Shown: piece by piece, positions 46,902 to 55,463 of the stretch
Numbering within the stretch: position 1 is the first letter of the stretch
Layout: every line of letters starts with the position of its first letter
Origin: Flavobacterium crassostreae
GTDB lineage: Bacteria; Bacteroidota; Bacteroidia; Flavobacteriales; Flavobacteriaceae
Direction of reading: 5' to 3'
Length of the DNA stretch: 64,000 nucleotides
Assembly: GCF_001831475.1 (NCBI RefSeq)
Contig: NZ_CP017688.1
Location: forward strand, 2,666,001 to 2,730,000
Notes under the pieces: model-generated
What the model saw: only the letters and a program-made list of their open reading frames with translations
Told to the model about the DNA's origin: nothing
The model's database searches: none
Position numbers and translations under genes: made by a program

Positions 46902-48029
46902 ATGTATATCCCTAAATATTATCTACTCATAATTTTTATTGTGGTTTTTATAATTTTACTATTAAAATACAAGGTAAAACCCTACTTATCAATTTTAAGT
47001 GTTATTAAAAGATTTTTCGTAAATCACACTTATATTCTATTGTTATTTTTTCCATTACTTATCATACTTAATAAAAGTTTTATATCAGCTAGTGAATATG
47101 AAAATAATGAATTTGTAAAGTTTCTTCTTAATAACGAATTTCTTAAAAATTTATCTTATGCTTTTGTAATAACAGGTAGCGGTATTGGAGCTGCTAAGTA
47201 TCTTGGAAATTTACATTATTTCAAAAATCAAATAGATAGTATCTTAAGTTCTGATAAATTTCAAAATATATTATTTGAAAAAATATCAGAAGCAAATTTT
47301 TCTCCAGAATATCTTTCAAATTTAAGCAATATTGATCAAAAATGGAAAGCATTAACTTTATGCAAATATCAGAAAAAATTCCCTGAATTAATGCCTAAAA
47401 TTGAACCGCTATTAGAAAACGAATTATTTAAAGATAATAATCTTGTTTGTTATTATAATAATTTTAGAATATTAATCGAAATTGAATTATTAGAAAATAA
47501 TATTGTAAAAATTATTGAAAAAAACTTTTTTTATGTAAAGCCAACTTCAAACGAAAAAGTGCCACTAACATTTTCAATAAGTTCAATACCAGATGATTTA
47601 AATAGTAAAACATACACAAAACTAGATGAAGAAAACACAAAGATTGACAACATTAGTTTAAAAGATTTAAAAGCTAAAGATAAAGACTGTTTACAAGAAA
47701 TAATTAACAATACGATAAATAACAATAATCAAAATTATACGCTTTACCTCGGAGGAAAAGAGATTTACTATATTGAACGAGTAATTGAAATGAGACAAGA
47801 TTTAAGTATAGACCGCCTATCTTCATTTTCAAGTAGTAAAATAATTGACCATTTGAATATCGAAATAAAAACTTGTGAAAAAACAGATGTTTTTTTTAGT
47901 GGAGCCGAAAAAAATCAATTTAAAAAAGATAATTTTCAGAATAATAAAAACCATTATATTAAAGACAGTCCTTCTTTGCCAGGAGATATATATAATATAT
48001 TTATATTCAAAAAAGATGAGCGTATTTAA
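46902..48029 (+). CDS. Membrane-anchored protein of unknown function (cassette 12)
   Basis: A 375-residue protein with two or three N-terminal membrane helices (YYLLIIFIVVFIILLLKYKV; then TYILLLFFPLLIILNKSF; a weaker one near residue 90). A ~280-residue cytoplasmic part follows, Asn/Lys-rich, with no recognised domain and the ending SLPGDIYNIFIFKKDERI. The layout (membrane anchor plus soluble sensor) is seen in several phage-defence effectors, but that is only a suggestion. Cassette 12 (46790-48329) starts TTAGCGGTC; the gene begins 112 bp inside. Confidence 0.55.
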   Translation: MYIPKYYLLIIFIVVFIILLLKYKVKPYLSILSVIKRFFVNHTYILLLFFPLLIILNKSFISASEYENNEFVKFLLNNEFLKNLSYAFVITGSGIGAAKYLGNLHYFKNQIDSILSSDKFQNILFEKISEANFSPEYLSNLSNIDQKWKALTLCKYQKKFPELMPKIEPLLENELFKDNNLVCYYNNFRILIEIELLENNIVKIIEKNFFYVKPTSNEKVPLTFSISSIPDDLNSKTYTKLDEENTKIDNISLKDLKAKDKDCLQEIINNTINNNNQNYTLYLGGKEIYYIERVIEMRQDLSIDRLSSFSSSKIIDHLNIEIKTCEKTDVFFSGAEKNQFKKDNFQNNKNHYIKDSPSLPGDIYNIFIFKKDERI

Positions 48030-48073
48030 GTAATTATATATATATTTGTCAAATAACTTTTAAAATAAAAATT

Positions 48074-48118
48074 ATGAAAACAACTAAATCATTTACACTA
48101 GGTAAAACAGGAGTTTAA
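48074..48118 (+). CDS. Possible 14-residue peptide ORF
   Basis: ATG AAA ACA ACT ... GGA GTT TAA encodes MKTTKSFTLGKTGV. It lies 44 bases after the membrane-protein gene and 20 bases before a terminator. It could be a leader or signalling peptide, a truncated precursor, or chance. Confidence 0.25.
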   Translation: MKTTKSFTLGKTGV

Positions 48119-48138
48119 ATTAATTATTAATAAATAAA

Positions 48139-48168
48139 AAATGCCATTCTAGATAAGAGTGGCATTTT
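48139..48168 (+). terminator. Terminator inside cassette 12
   Basis: An AATGCCA(TT)CT / AG(AG)TGGCATT stem with short loop and a T run, located before the attC. It is rare in this array for a cassette to have its own terminator. Confidence 0.72.
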
Positions 48169-48207
48169 GCATTATAATTCTGTTCAAAAAATAAAAAAAG
48201 AAAACCG

Positions 48208-48336
48208 AACCGCCAACAACTGTTTTGAGATAGCCGGAGTTTAGTGGAATTACCGTTTCGCAATCATATTTTCGTTAAACCGAAAATTGAGCGGTAACGA
48301 TTTTCCAGCCATCTCAAAGCAGCATTACGTTGGCAG
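48208..48336 (+). repeat. attC site 12
   Basis: Left box AACCGCCAAC at 48208; two mismatches to the complement of the cassette 12 start (GACCGCTAAC). Junction G48329/TT. Arms CTGTTTTGAGATAGCCGG and CCAGCCATCTCAAAGCAG pair. Confidence 0.8.
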
Positions 48337-48360
48337 TAATACTAAAAATCCGAAATAGAA

Positions 48361-48915
48361 ATGACGAAAGTAGTTTTTAAAGAAATTGAAATTAATAATT
48401 GGATTGAATATATCGAACTTAAATTTGCTGACAAAAATTACTTCGAAATTGAAAAAAACACAAAAGAAGAACAAGAAGAGTTTATAAAAATTAACAGTAA
48501 AACAAATAAAACGAAAATATGGTTTAATGGACTTCATGGTGAAAATTTAATACTTTATGATTGTCAATATTCAAGTGAAGAAACTCAAAGTTGGAGCGGA
48601 GAAAGTTGTGCTGCCGACCCAGAAAAGTATGGGGTTTTTAATCAAGAAAACTTAAATAAAATAAATGACATTTTAGAAATTCCAATTTACAAAGGTTGGT
48701 ATTCCGAAGAATACTATTTATTTGGTGATTTTTACAAAGCAATTAGTTACAAAGACAAAACTAAAAAAGAAAAAATTCTAACTTATTATGGTTCAAATTA
48801 TGGTTGTATATCAATAATCTTATTTCCTATTTTTATCCTTATTAACTTACTAACGAGATTTGGATTATTTGGAAATAAGATTGTGAAAAATATAAAACCA
48901 ATAATTGAAATCTAA
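48361..48915 (+). CDS. Unknown protein, copy 2 (cassette 13)
   Basis: Product identical in all 184 residues to the protein at 45269-45823 and the cassette (48330-49052, 723 bp) appears identical base for base, including its attC up to the junction. The two copies lie 3.1 kb apart, separated by cassettes 11 and 12. A recent duplication by recombination is the natural reading. Confidence 0.7.
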   Translation: MTKVVFKEIEINNWIEYIELKFADKNYFEIEKNTKEEQEEFIKINSKTNKTKIWFNGLHGENLILYDCQYSSEETQSWSGESCAADPEKYGVFNQENLNKINDILEIPIYKGWYSEEYYLFGDFYKAISYKDKTKKEKILTYYGSNYGCISIILFPIFILINLLTRFGLFGNKIVKNIKPIIEI

Positions 48916-48922
48916 AAAGTAC

Positions 48923-49059
48923 TACTGCCAACAGCCGTTTCTCGCAATTGCGAATTTTGTGGTAAGTTCACGTTTTCGTTTCGCAAGAATTTTTATCTTT
49001 AACAGAAAATATAAAGTTCCGAAGTTCGCAACTGACGAGAAGCGGCGGAACGTTATGTG
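48923..49059 (+). repeat. attC site 13
   Basis: Left box TACTGCCAAC at 48923; junction G49052/TT. Same sequence as site 10 up to the junction, then a family-B start (TTATGTGGC). Confidence 0.88.
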
Positions 49060-49659
49060 GCATAGCTCCGAAAATTCGTTTTTAAAATAGAAAATTAACG
49101 TTTTTAAGCATATATTTTTTAAAAGTAATGTAAGTTAAAACCTCCCTCCTATTCTCTTAGAAACGGCTTTTTATTGCCGAAAATCGGGCGAATTAGTATA
49201 ATTTTTCACCAAATAATATTTAAGGAAAATAAAGTATAAAAGGAATAAATGTTGCGATTTAAAACCGAAAAAATCAATCAAAATAAGTTGCATAAAAGAG
49301 AGTGAACAGAAATTTAAGCCCAAAAGCGAAAAAGGTTTGATGGAATTGAAACGGATTTTTTTTGCGACGTCAAAAGTGTGTAATGATATTTTCAGAGTGT
49401 TTATTTTACAAAAGACAATCTTTAATTTTATAAGAAAAACTACTTAATAATGTGTTTTTTAAATGGAAAATGTTTCTGTTTTAAAGAGAATTCCAGCAAA
49501 TAAAAACAAGATAGAAGTACTTTGTGGCTATTGCTACGCCACATAACACACGTCTCAAGCAATTTGCAGATTCTGTGGAATTGCCGTTTTTAATTGTATA
49601 TTCGTTACGCAGAAAATAATCGCATCCAAAAGCTGCAAACTGCATGAGGCGCGAAGACG
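49053..49659 (+). repeat. Cassette 14: gene-less cassette, family B
   Basis: 607 bp, reference copy of family B. It starts TTATGTGGCATAGCTCCG and ends in GTGGC-TATTGCTAC-GCCAC (a small hairpin) just before left box GCCACATAAC. Internal sequence is unrelated to A except the patch GTGTGTAATGATATTTTCAG followed by AGTGTTTATTTTACAAAA, which looks like the A unit. The minus-strand frame seen at the end of B copies crosses the attC and is not credible as a gene. Confidence 0.78.
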
Positions 49660-49666
49660 TTATGTG
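49538..49666 (+). repeat. attC site 14
   Basis: Left box GCCACATAAC at 49538; junction G49659/TT. Arms GTCTCAAGCAATTTGCAG and CTGCAAACTGCATGAGGC pair with three mismatches; reference family-B site. Confidence 0.88.
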
Positions 49667-50267
49667 GCATAGCTCCGAAAATTCGTTTTTAAAATAGAAA
49701 ATTAACGTTTTTAAGCATCTATTTTTTAAAAGTAATGTAAGTCAAAACTCCTCTCCTATTCTCTTAGAAACGGCTTTTTATTGCCGAAAATCGGGCGAAT
49801 TAGTATAATTTTTCACTAAATAATATTTAAGGAAAATAAAGTATAAAAGGAATAAATGTTGCAATTTAAAACCGAAAAAATCAATCAAAATAAGTTGTAT
49901 AAAAGAGAGTGACCAGAAATTTAAGCCCAAAAGAGAAAAAGGTTAGACGGAATTGAAACGGATTTTTTTTGCGACGTCAAAAGTGTGTAATGATATTTTC
50001 AGAGTGTTTATTTTATAAAAAATAATCTTTAATTTTATAAGAAAAACTACTCAATAATGTATTTTTTAAATGGAAAATGTTTCTCTTTTTAAAGAGAATT
50101 CCCGCCAAAAAAAGCAAGATAGAAGTACTTTGTGGCTATTGCTACGCCACATAACACACGTCTCAAGCAATTTGCAGATTCTGTGGAATTACCGTTTTTA
50201 ATTGTATATTCGTAAAGAATAAAATAATCGCATCCAAAAGCTGCAAACTGCATGAGGCGCGAGGACG
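49660..50267 (+). repeat. Cassette 15: gene-less cassette, family B
   Basis: 608 bp. It matches cassette 21 (54849-55456) at every base I compared, while differing from cassette 14 at many sites (e.g. CAGATTCTGTGGAATTACCG loop and TTCGTAAAGAATAAAATAAT). It follows cassette 14 in tandem. Confidence 0.78.
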
Positions 50268-50274
50268 TTATAAG
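50146..50274 (+). repeat. attC site 15
   Basis: Left box GCCACATAAC at 50146; junction G50267/TT; family-B arms with a changed loop (TCGTAAAGAATAAAATAATC). Confidence 0.87.
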
Positions 50275-50313
50275 CAAGCGAACCAAAAAACGTTCGTAAA
50301 TAAAACCCAAATT

Positions 50314-51177
50314 ATGCTTGATATTGAAAATCCGAATGAATTATTGAAAGAGCTTCGGGAGAAATTTTTAAGATTACACAACAGGTTTTTAGCTGTTGCA
50401 ATGGATTATAAATATTACATTAATCCAAACATTTCGGACAATGAAATTTATAAACTTAGAGATAATGTTATCTTCAGGTTACAAAGCGCAAGATTTCATT
50501 TTGAATTGCTTTTACAACATCATAACTATGTTGAATATAATATCAAAGAAATACACACTAGTCAAATTCCGATTTTAAATGGAGGAATTGAACTTCAAAT
50601 GTATCAGATGCAAGCAACTGAGGAAATCTATTCTCTTTTTGACAGTTTAATTTATCATCTATGTTCGAATTTTGACTATCTATTTAGACTTATCAATTTT
50701 ATTCACGGAGAAACAGAGCTTGCTCAACCAAAGTGGAATCTGTTTAAATCAGACAAGAATATAAAAAAAAATATTTATTGCAGTAAAGAACTTATAGATG
50801 CACTGGATATTCTCGACCAGAAATTTGTTTATCCACTTATAAAACATCGTTCATTTCTTATACACAACGAACACGCAGTTGGTGGTCATCAGATTTTCCT
50901 AAATGATTTGAAAACAAGATTTCTAGTCACTGAAACGCTTATAAATCACTTTCCTGAATTAACTATTGAATTCGGAGAAGAAGAAATGAGTATAAGTTTT
51001 GTAGCAAAATGGTTAATAGACAAAACCTTTGAAACAATTACAGAAGTTTTGTTTGAAGTCCGAGATGACATTATAAGAAACCGAAAACAAGTCCAACCAA
51101 TATTCTTTTCATTAGGGCCTAACAACACGATGCAATCAACTTCTGTGCACTATTGGGGCGAAAGGAATCATATTTAG
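50314..51177 (+). CDS. Helical protein with a HEPN-like R-x4-H motif (cassette 16)
   Basis: A 287-residue, mostly helical cytoplasmic protein. Residues 179-184 read RSFLIH in the context LIKHRSFLIHNEHA, which fits the Arg-x4-His motif of HEPN RNases and the surrounding helix polarity. I do not recognise a named family; a HEPN-related RNase or a Cthe_2314-type HEPN protein is plausible. No partner antitoxin gene is in the cassette (50268-51310; start TTATAAGCA). Confidence 0.5.
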   Translation: MLDIENPNELLKELREKFLRLHNRFLAVAMDYKYYINPNISDNEIYKLRDNVIFRLQSARFHFELLLQHHNYVEYNIKEIHTSQIPILNGGIELQMYQMQATEEIYSLFDSLIYHLCSNFDYLFRLINFIHGETELAQPKWNLFKSDKNIKKNIYCSKELIDALDILDQKFVYPLIKHRSFLIHNEHAVGGHQIFLNDLKTRFLVTETLINHFPELTIEFGEEEMSISFVAKWLIDKTFETITEVLFEVRDDIIRNRKQVQPIFFSLGPNNTMQSTSVHYWGERNHI

Positions 51178-51181
51178 TGCC

Positions 51182-51317
51182 TGCTTATAACACACGCTAC
51201 AAGCAATTTGGGTATTTGGCTTAATTTGAAATTGGTTTTGTATTTGGAAGATTTGGCAAATCCGAAAATAGGGCTTAATTTAGTCCCAAACTACTTGTAG
51301 CGCGGGAACGTTGTAGG
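51182..51317 (+). repeat. attC site 16
   Basis: Left box TGCTTATAAC at 51182; junction G51310/TT. Arms CACGCTACAAGCAATTTGGG and CCCAAACTACTTGTAGCGCG pair; a loop of its own type (no GTGGAATTACC). Confidence 0.85.
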
Positions 51318-51931
51318 CAAGTTGCGCCCAAATCGCGCATAATTAATCTTTTAATTAAGAAAAAACTGTTTATAATTTTAAAGTTTAGGGTTCTTAATTC
51401 CTAAAAAAACGCAAAAAAATGGATTCTTAAAAGCCAAAAAAAAGCGTTTTGTTGTTTAAAGAATATTATTTCCAACCTGAAAATAATCCAAAACAAAATA
51501 ATGAAATAAAACAGCGTGATTTGTGGTTTAAAGAGTGATTTTTTAAAACAAGAAAATCCCAAAGTTGAAGCGCAAACGGCATTTTATCAGCTTTACGGAA
51601 AAAATTAAATGAGTGTAATTTGTTCCTTACAAAGTGATTATTCAAATAAGAAAAATCTCGGATTTAAATCTTAAAACAGGATTTTATCAGCGTTACGGGA
51701 AAAATTAAAAAAGAGTGATTTATTCTTTACAAAGTGAGAATCTAAATAAAAAAATCTCGAATTTAAAGTAGGAATTTGTTTGTGTTTTTAGGCTTATGAA
51801 GAAAACAACCAGCCTACAACAAACGTCTCAAGCAATTTGCAGATTCGGTGGAATTACCGTTTTTAATTGTATATTCGTTATAAAGAAAAACATCCGTATC
51901 CAAAGCCTGCAAACTAGTTAAGGCGGGAACG
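51311..51931 (+). repeat. Cassette 17: gene-less cassette, family A'
   Basis: 621 bp. The start TTGTAGGCAAGTTGCGCCC replaces the A start, and left box AGCCTACAAC matches it. From ~45 bases in it rejoins the A sequence (GAAAAAACTGTTTATAATTT). Its end reads GTAGGAATTTGTTTGTGTT. Its attC left arm is of B type. Confidence 0.78.
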
Positions 51932-51938
51932 TTACCTA
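51811..51938 (+). repeat. attC site 17 (mixed arms)
   Basis: Left box AGCCTACAAC at 51811; junction G51931/TT. The left arm ACGTCTCAAGCAATTTGCAG is of family-B type, but the right arm CTGCAAACTAGTTAAGGCGG is of family-A type, so part of the stem is mispaired. Confidence 0.8.
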
Positions 51939-51943
51939 CAATT

Positions 51944-53263
51944 ATGAAAAAAATCAACATTCTAATAATCATTTTACTACTTTCTAACCTTTGTTTAGGA
52001 CAAGAAAAATGGCTGATTAATAATCCTAATAGTTTTGACTATTATATTACAACAGAAATTAAAGATGGAGAAATTATTGGAAAAACAAGAAATAATGCAC
52101 TAAAAGATATTGTAGGTGGTTTTAAGTTTACTATGGCGAAATTGGCGACTTCTGTTAAATATCCAGAAATTGTTTATTTTAAAGGTGCTTTTGAAGAAAA
52201 TACTTTTAGTGGTAATTTTCAAATGATTTTTAGTCAAAGACATTTTAAAGGATTAATTAAAAACGATACTTTAAAAATTACTCTAACAAATAAAGACAGA
52301 ACCGAAACAAAAATAAACGGAATCAGAATTAAAGAAATAAAACCTATTCGTGATTATAAAAGCACGTTTAATAAAATATTTGAAATAACTGAAAATAATA
52401 TTTATAATCAATCCTTCTTAAAGTCAAAAAAATGGAGAAAGTTTAAAAAGAGAATGAATAATATTAGTGGAAGAATTAATGATAATTTAGAACTTCAAAT
52501 TGCTTTTTCAGCATTTGCAAGAGAATTTCCTTTTTCTCATTATTATCTTTATAAATCAAGTTCAACAAATGGAATAGAAAGCAACAATGTTAATTTTGCA
52601 GAAATAAAAGAAATTAATAGTAAAACCTGTGTTCTAAAAGTTAAAAGTTTCTCTGGTTCAAGAAAGCAAATGGATAGTTTAATTTCTATTATTGAAAATA
52701 AAAAATACTCAAATTTAATTATTGACTTACGAAACAATCCTGGTGGAAATCATTTATCTGCTTTTCCTTTAGCCGAATACATCATTGACAAACCAATAAT
52801 TGCTGGTGTTTTTCCTAATAAAAATTGGTATCAAGAATTTGAACGAATACCAAATAAAAAAGATTATTCTAAATTTATTGAATTTAGTGGAGGAACAATG
52901 AAGGAATGGTTTGTTAAAGCAAGTCAAAACTACGGAGCATATTTCAAAGTAAATCCATCAGAAAATCATTTTAAAGGCAAAGTATATGTTCTAACAAATA
53001 ATAGAACTGGGAGCACCTGCGAACCATTTGTTTATGGACTTAAAAATGACAACTACGCAACAATAATTGGAGAACATACTGCGGGAGCGATGTTATCATC
53101 AAATGAGTTTAATTTAGGTAATGGAATTACATTAAGAATACCTTTAAATGACTATATAACATATTCAGGAGAACGAATTGACAAAAACGGAATCAAACCT
53201 AATATTGAAGTGGAATCTGAAAAAGCACTTAAATATACATTAGATAAAATAATGAACAATTGA
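51944..53263 (+). CDS. Secreted S41-family peptidase-like protein (cassette 18)
   Basis: A 439-residue protein with a signal peptide (MKKINILIIILLLSNLCLG). The C-terminal half is an S41 (tail-specific/CPBP-type) serine peptidase: NLIIDLRNNPGGNHLSAFPL, YVLTNNRTGSTCEPFVYGLK (catalytic Ser near 355) and IIGEHTAGAMLSSNEFNLGN. No PDZ domain is seen. The cassette (51932-53395) starts TTACCTACAATT, only 12 bp before the gene, so ribosome binding depends on the attC region. Confidence 0.82.
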   Translation: MKKINILIIILLLSNLCLGQEKWLINNPNSFDYYITTEIKDGEIIGKTRNNALKDIVGGFKFTMAKLATSVKYPEIVYFKGAFEENTFSGNFQMIFSQRHFKGLIKNDTLKITLTNKDRTETKINGIRIKEIKPIRDYKSTFNKIFEITENNIYNQSFLKSKKWRKFKKRMNNISGRINDNLELQIAFSAFAREFPFSHYYLYKSSSTNGIESNNVNFAEIKEINSKTCVLKVKSFSGSRKQMDSLISIIENKKYSNLIIDLRNNPGGNHLSAFPLAEYIIDKPIIAGVFPNKNWYQEFERIPNKKDYSKFIEFSGGTMKEWFVKASQNYGAYFKVNPSENHFKGKVYVLTNNRTGSTCEPFVYGLKNDNYATIIGEHTAGAMLSSNEFNLGNGITLRIPLNDYITYSGERIDKNGIKPNIEVESEKALKYTLDKIMNN

Positions 53264-53264
53264 C

Positions 53265-53402
53265 TGTAGGTAACACCGTATATAATTTATTGCTGGCTTA
53301 TTGCCTACTTGCGAAAGTCCTCGCGGACTTTCTTGGTCGGTAATTATTTACTAAATTAGTTGCTTGAAACACGCAACAAATCATATACAACAACCTTATG
53401 GG
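53265..53402 (+). repeat. attC site 18 (atypical)
   Basis: Left box TGTAGGTAAC at 53265. Arms GTATATAATTTATTGC and GCAACAAATCATATAC pair. The junction reads AACAACC/TTATGGG, with C53395 in place of the G found at all other sites. A perfect AAAGTCC-TCGC-GGACTTT hairpin sits in the centre. Confidence 0.75.
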
Positions 53403-54014
53403 CTAGTTTTGCCCATTTTGCGCAGATAAAGTCGTTTTTATAAGAAAAAACTGTTTATAATTTTAAGGTTTAGAGTTCTAAATTCTTAAAAAAACGTAAA
53501 AAAACTGGATTCTTAAAAGCAAAAAAAAAAACATTTTGTTGTTTAAAGAATATAACTAAAAAACAGAAAATAATTCAAAACCAAAATAATGACATAAAAT
53601 AGCGTGATTGGTGGTTTAAAGAGTGATTTTTCAAGCAAGAAAATCCCAAAGTTGAAGCGCAAACGGTATTTTATCAACGTGACGGAAAAATTAAATGAGT
53701 GTAATTTGTTCCTTACAAAGTGATTATCCAAATAAGAAAAATCTCGGATTTAAATCTTAAAAAAAATCAATAAGGAAAATTAAAAAACTGAAATAGAGTA
53801 ATTTGTTCTTTAAATAGTGAGAATCTAAATAAAAAAATCTCGAATTTAAAGTAGGGATTTGTTTGTGTTCTTAGGTTTATAAAGAAAACAACCAGCCTAC
53901 AACAATCGCCTTAACTAATTTGCAGATTCTGTGGAATTATCGTTTTTAATTGTATATTCGTTATAAAGAAAAACATCCGTATCCAAAGCCTGCAAACTAG
54001 TTAAGGCGGGAACG
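53396..54014 (+). repeat. Cassette 19: gene-less cassette, A/A' hybrid
   Basis: 619 bp. The first half has the A start (TTATGGGCT) but the end is A' (GTAGGGATTTGTTTGTG, left box AGCCTACAAC), so the two boxes mismatch at two positions. The minus-strand frame of 62 codons (53543-53731) is not conserved in other copies. Confidence 0.78.
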
Positions 54015-54021
54015 TTAGCGG
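53894..54021 (+). repeat. attC site 19
   Basis: Left box AGCCTACAAC at 53894; junction G54014/TT. Arms CGCCTTAACTAATTTGCAG and CTGCAAACTAGTTAAGGCG match closely; this is the best-paired A-type stem. Confidence 0.87.
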
Positions 54022-54055
54022 TCAGGCAAAAAAAAACGGAACTAATCAACTGAAA

Positions 54056-54712
54056 ATGAAGAGAATATTTATATCAATAATGGCAATTACACTATTTGCA
54101 AACTGCAATAATTCGAACAATAATACTGTTGATAAATCTGACCGATTTGAATTAGTTCCAGAAGCCGACAAAGATATAAGAGAAGAATATGAAAAACAGA
54201 AGGATTTAAAGCAGATTAATTGTTCCTTTTCTAATCCTGATACTTCAGTTATTGGAATTAAAATTCGTAATGTTGAAAGTACTATAAAAATTTTGGGAGA
54301 AAAGACGAAATTACAAGGTGACTCTTCTCATATTTTTATTTCTAGAGACAATAATCAAAAACTTAGTTTAACGGTACATCCTGGAGATTTACATAACCAA
54401 ATAAGTATTTTTAAAATTTCTTATTTTAAAAACTCAAATCACAACTACAAAAAAATAAATTCAAAGGAATTTGAAACCGAAAAAGGAATTAAATTAGGAA
54501 TAAACAAAAAAGAAATTATTGAAAAACTTGGAAATTGTTATGTAGCAAAAGACAGCGTACAAACTTCGATTACACTTAATTACAGACTTGAAAGTCCAGC
54601 TGACAGCAAAACAAAATTACTAAAAAGTAATAATATGCCAATTTATTACGCAACATATATGCTGAAAAATGATAAACTAGAAAGAATTGAATTTGGATTT
54701 GAGTATCCATAG
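54056..54712 (+). CDS. Lipoprotein of unknown function (cassette 20)
   Basis: A 218-residue lipoprotein (MKRIFISIMAITLFANCNNS, lipobox Cys17) with no family I recognise. The C-terminal part GIKLGINKKEIIEKLGNCYV resembles the start of SmpA/OmlA-like or DUF4309-type repeats in small envelope proteins. The cassette (54015-54848) starts TTAGCGGTC, and its left box GACCGCTAAC is a perfect match. Confidence 0.6.
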   Translation: MKRIFISIMAITLFANCNNSNNNTVDKSDRFELVPEADKDIREEYEKQKDLKQINCSFSNPDTSVIGIKIRNVESTIKILGEKTKLQGDSSHIFISRDNNQKLSLTVHPGDLHNQISIFKISYFKNSNHNYKKINSKEFETEKGIKLGINKKEIIEKLGNCYVAKDSVQTSITLNYRLESPADSKTKLLKSNNMPIYYATYMLKNDKLERIEFGFEYP

Positions 54713-54725
54713 AACGTAAAAGCCC

Positions 54726-54855
54726 GACCGCTAACACACGTCTTGCGCCATTTGCGAATTTAGTGGAATTATCGTTTTTTTATCGTATTTTCGTTCAGCC
54801 GAAAATACTCGTCTTCGTAAGTCGCAAACGGCGCAAGGCGCGAGAACGTTATGTG
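54726..54855 (+). repeat. attC site 20
   Basis: Left box GACCGCTAAC at 54726; junction G54848/TT. Arms CGTCTTGCGCCATTTGCGAA and GTCGCAAACGGCGCAAGGCG pair; loop with ATCGTTTTTTTATCG. Confidence 0.87.
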
Positions 54856-55456
54856 GCATAGCTCCGAAAATTCGTTTTTAAAATAGAAAATTAACGTTTT
54901 TAAGCATCTATTTTTTAAAAGTAATGTAAGTCAAAACTCCTCTCCTATTCTCTTAGAAACGGCTTTTTATTGCCGAAAATCGGGCGAATTAGTATAATTT
55001 TTCACTAAATAATATTTAAGGAAAATAAAGTATAAAAGGAATAAATGTTGCAATTTAAAACCGAAAAAATCAATCAAAATAAGTTGTATAAAAGAGAGTG
55101 ACCAGAAATTTAAGCCCAAAAGAGAAAAAGGTTAGACGGAATTGAAACGGATTTTTTTTGCGACGTCAAAAGTGTGTAATGATATTTTCAGAGTGTTTAT
55201 TTTATAAAAAATAATCTTTAATTTTATAAGAAAAACTACTCAATAATGTATTTTTTAAATGGAAAATGTTTCTCTTTTTAAAGAGAATTCCCGCCAAAAA
55301 AAGCAAGATAGAAGTACTTTGTGGCTATTGCTACGCCACATAACACACGTCTCAAGCAATTTGCAGATTCTGTGGAATTACCGTTTTTAATTGTATATTC
55401 GTAAAGAATAAAATAATCGCATCCAAAAGCTGCAAACTGCATGAGGCGCGAGGACG
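54849..55456 (+). repeat. Cassette 21: gene-less cassette, family B
   Basis: 608 bp, identical as far as compared to cassette 15. Preceded by a coding cassette and followed by an A' cassette, a different context from cassette 15. Confidence 0.78.
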
Positions 55457-55463
55457 TTGTAGG
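55335..55463 (+). repeat. attC site 21
   Basis: Left box GCCACATAAC at 55335; junction G55456/TT; same as site 15 up to the junction. Confidence 0.87.

Noticed and set aside
50089..50310. Recurring minus-strand frames at the ends of B cassettes (also 55278-55466, 56508-56705, 61503-61736) with a shared core LRRVLCGVAIATKYFYLAFF
   Set aside because: They run through the attC into the next cassette, begin in different neighbours, and only mirror the conserved DNA of the site; start region differs in each copy.
53543..53731. Minus-strand frames in A cassettes (also 55547-55735 and 63003-63248)
   Set aside because: Open in only a few of twelve copies and broken by indels in the rest; no ribosome site or family features.
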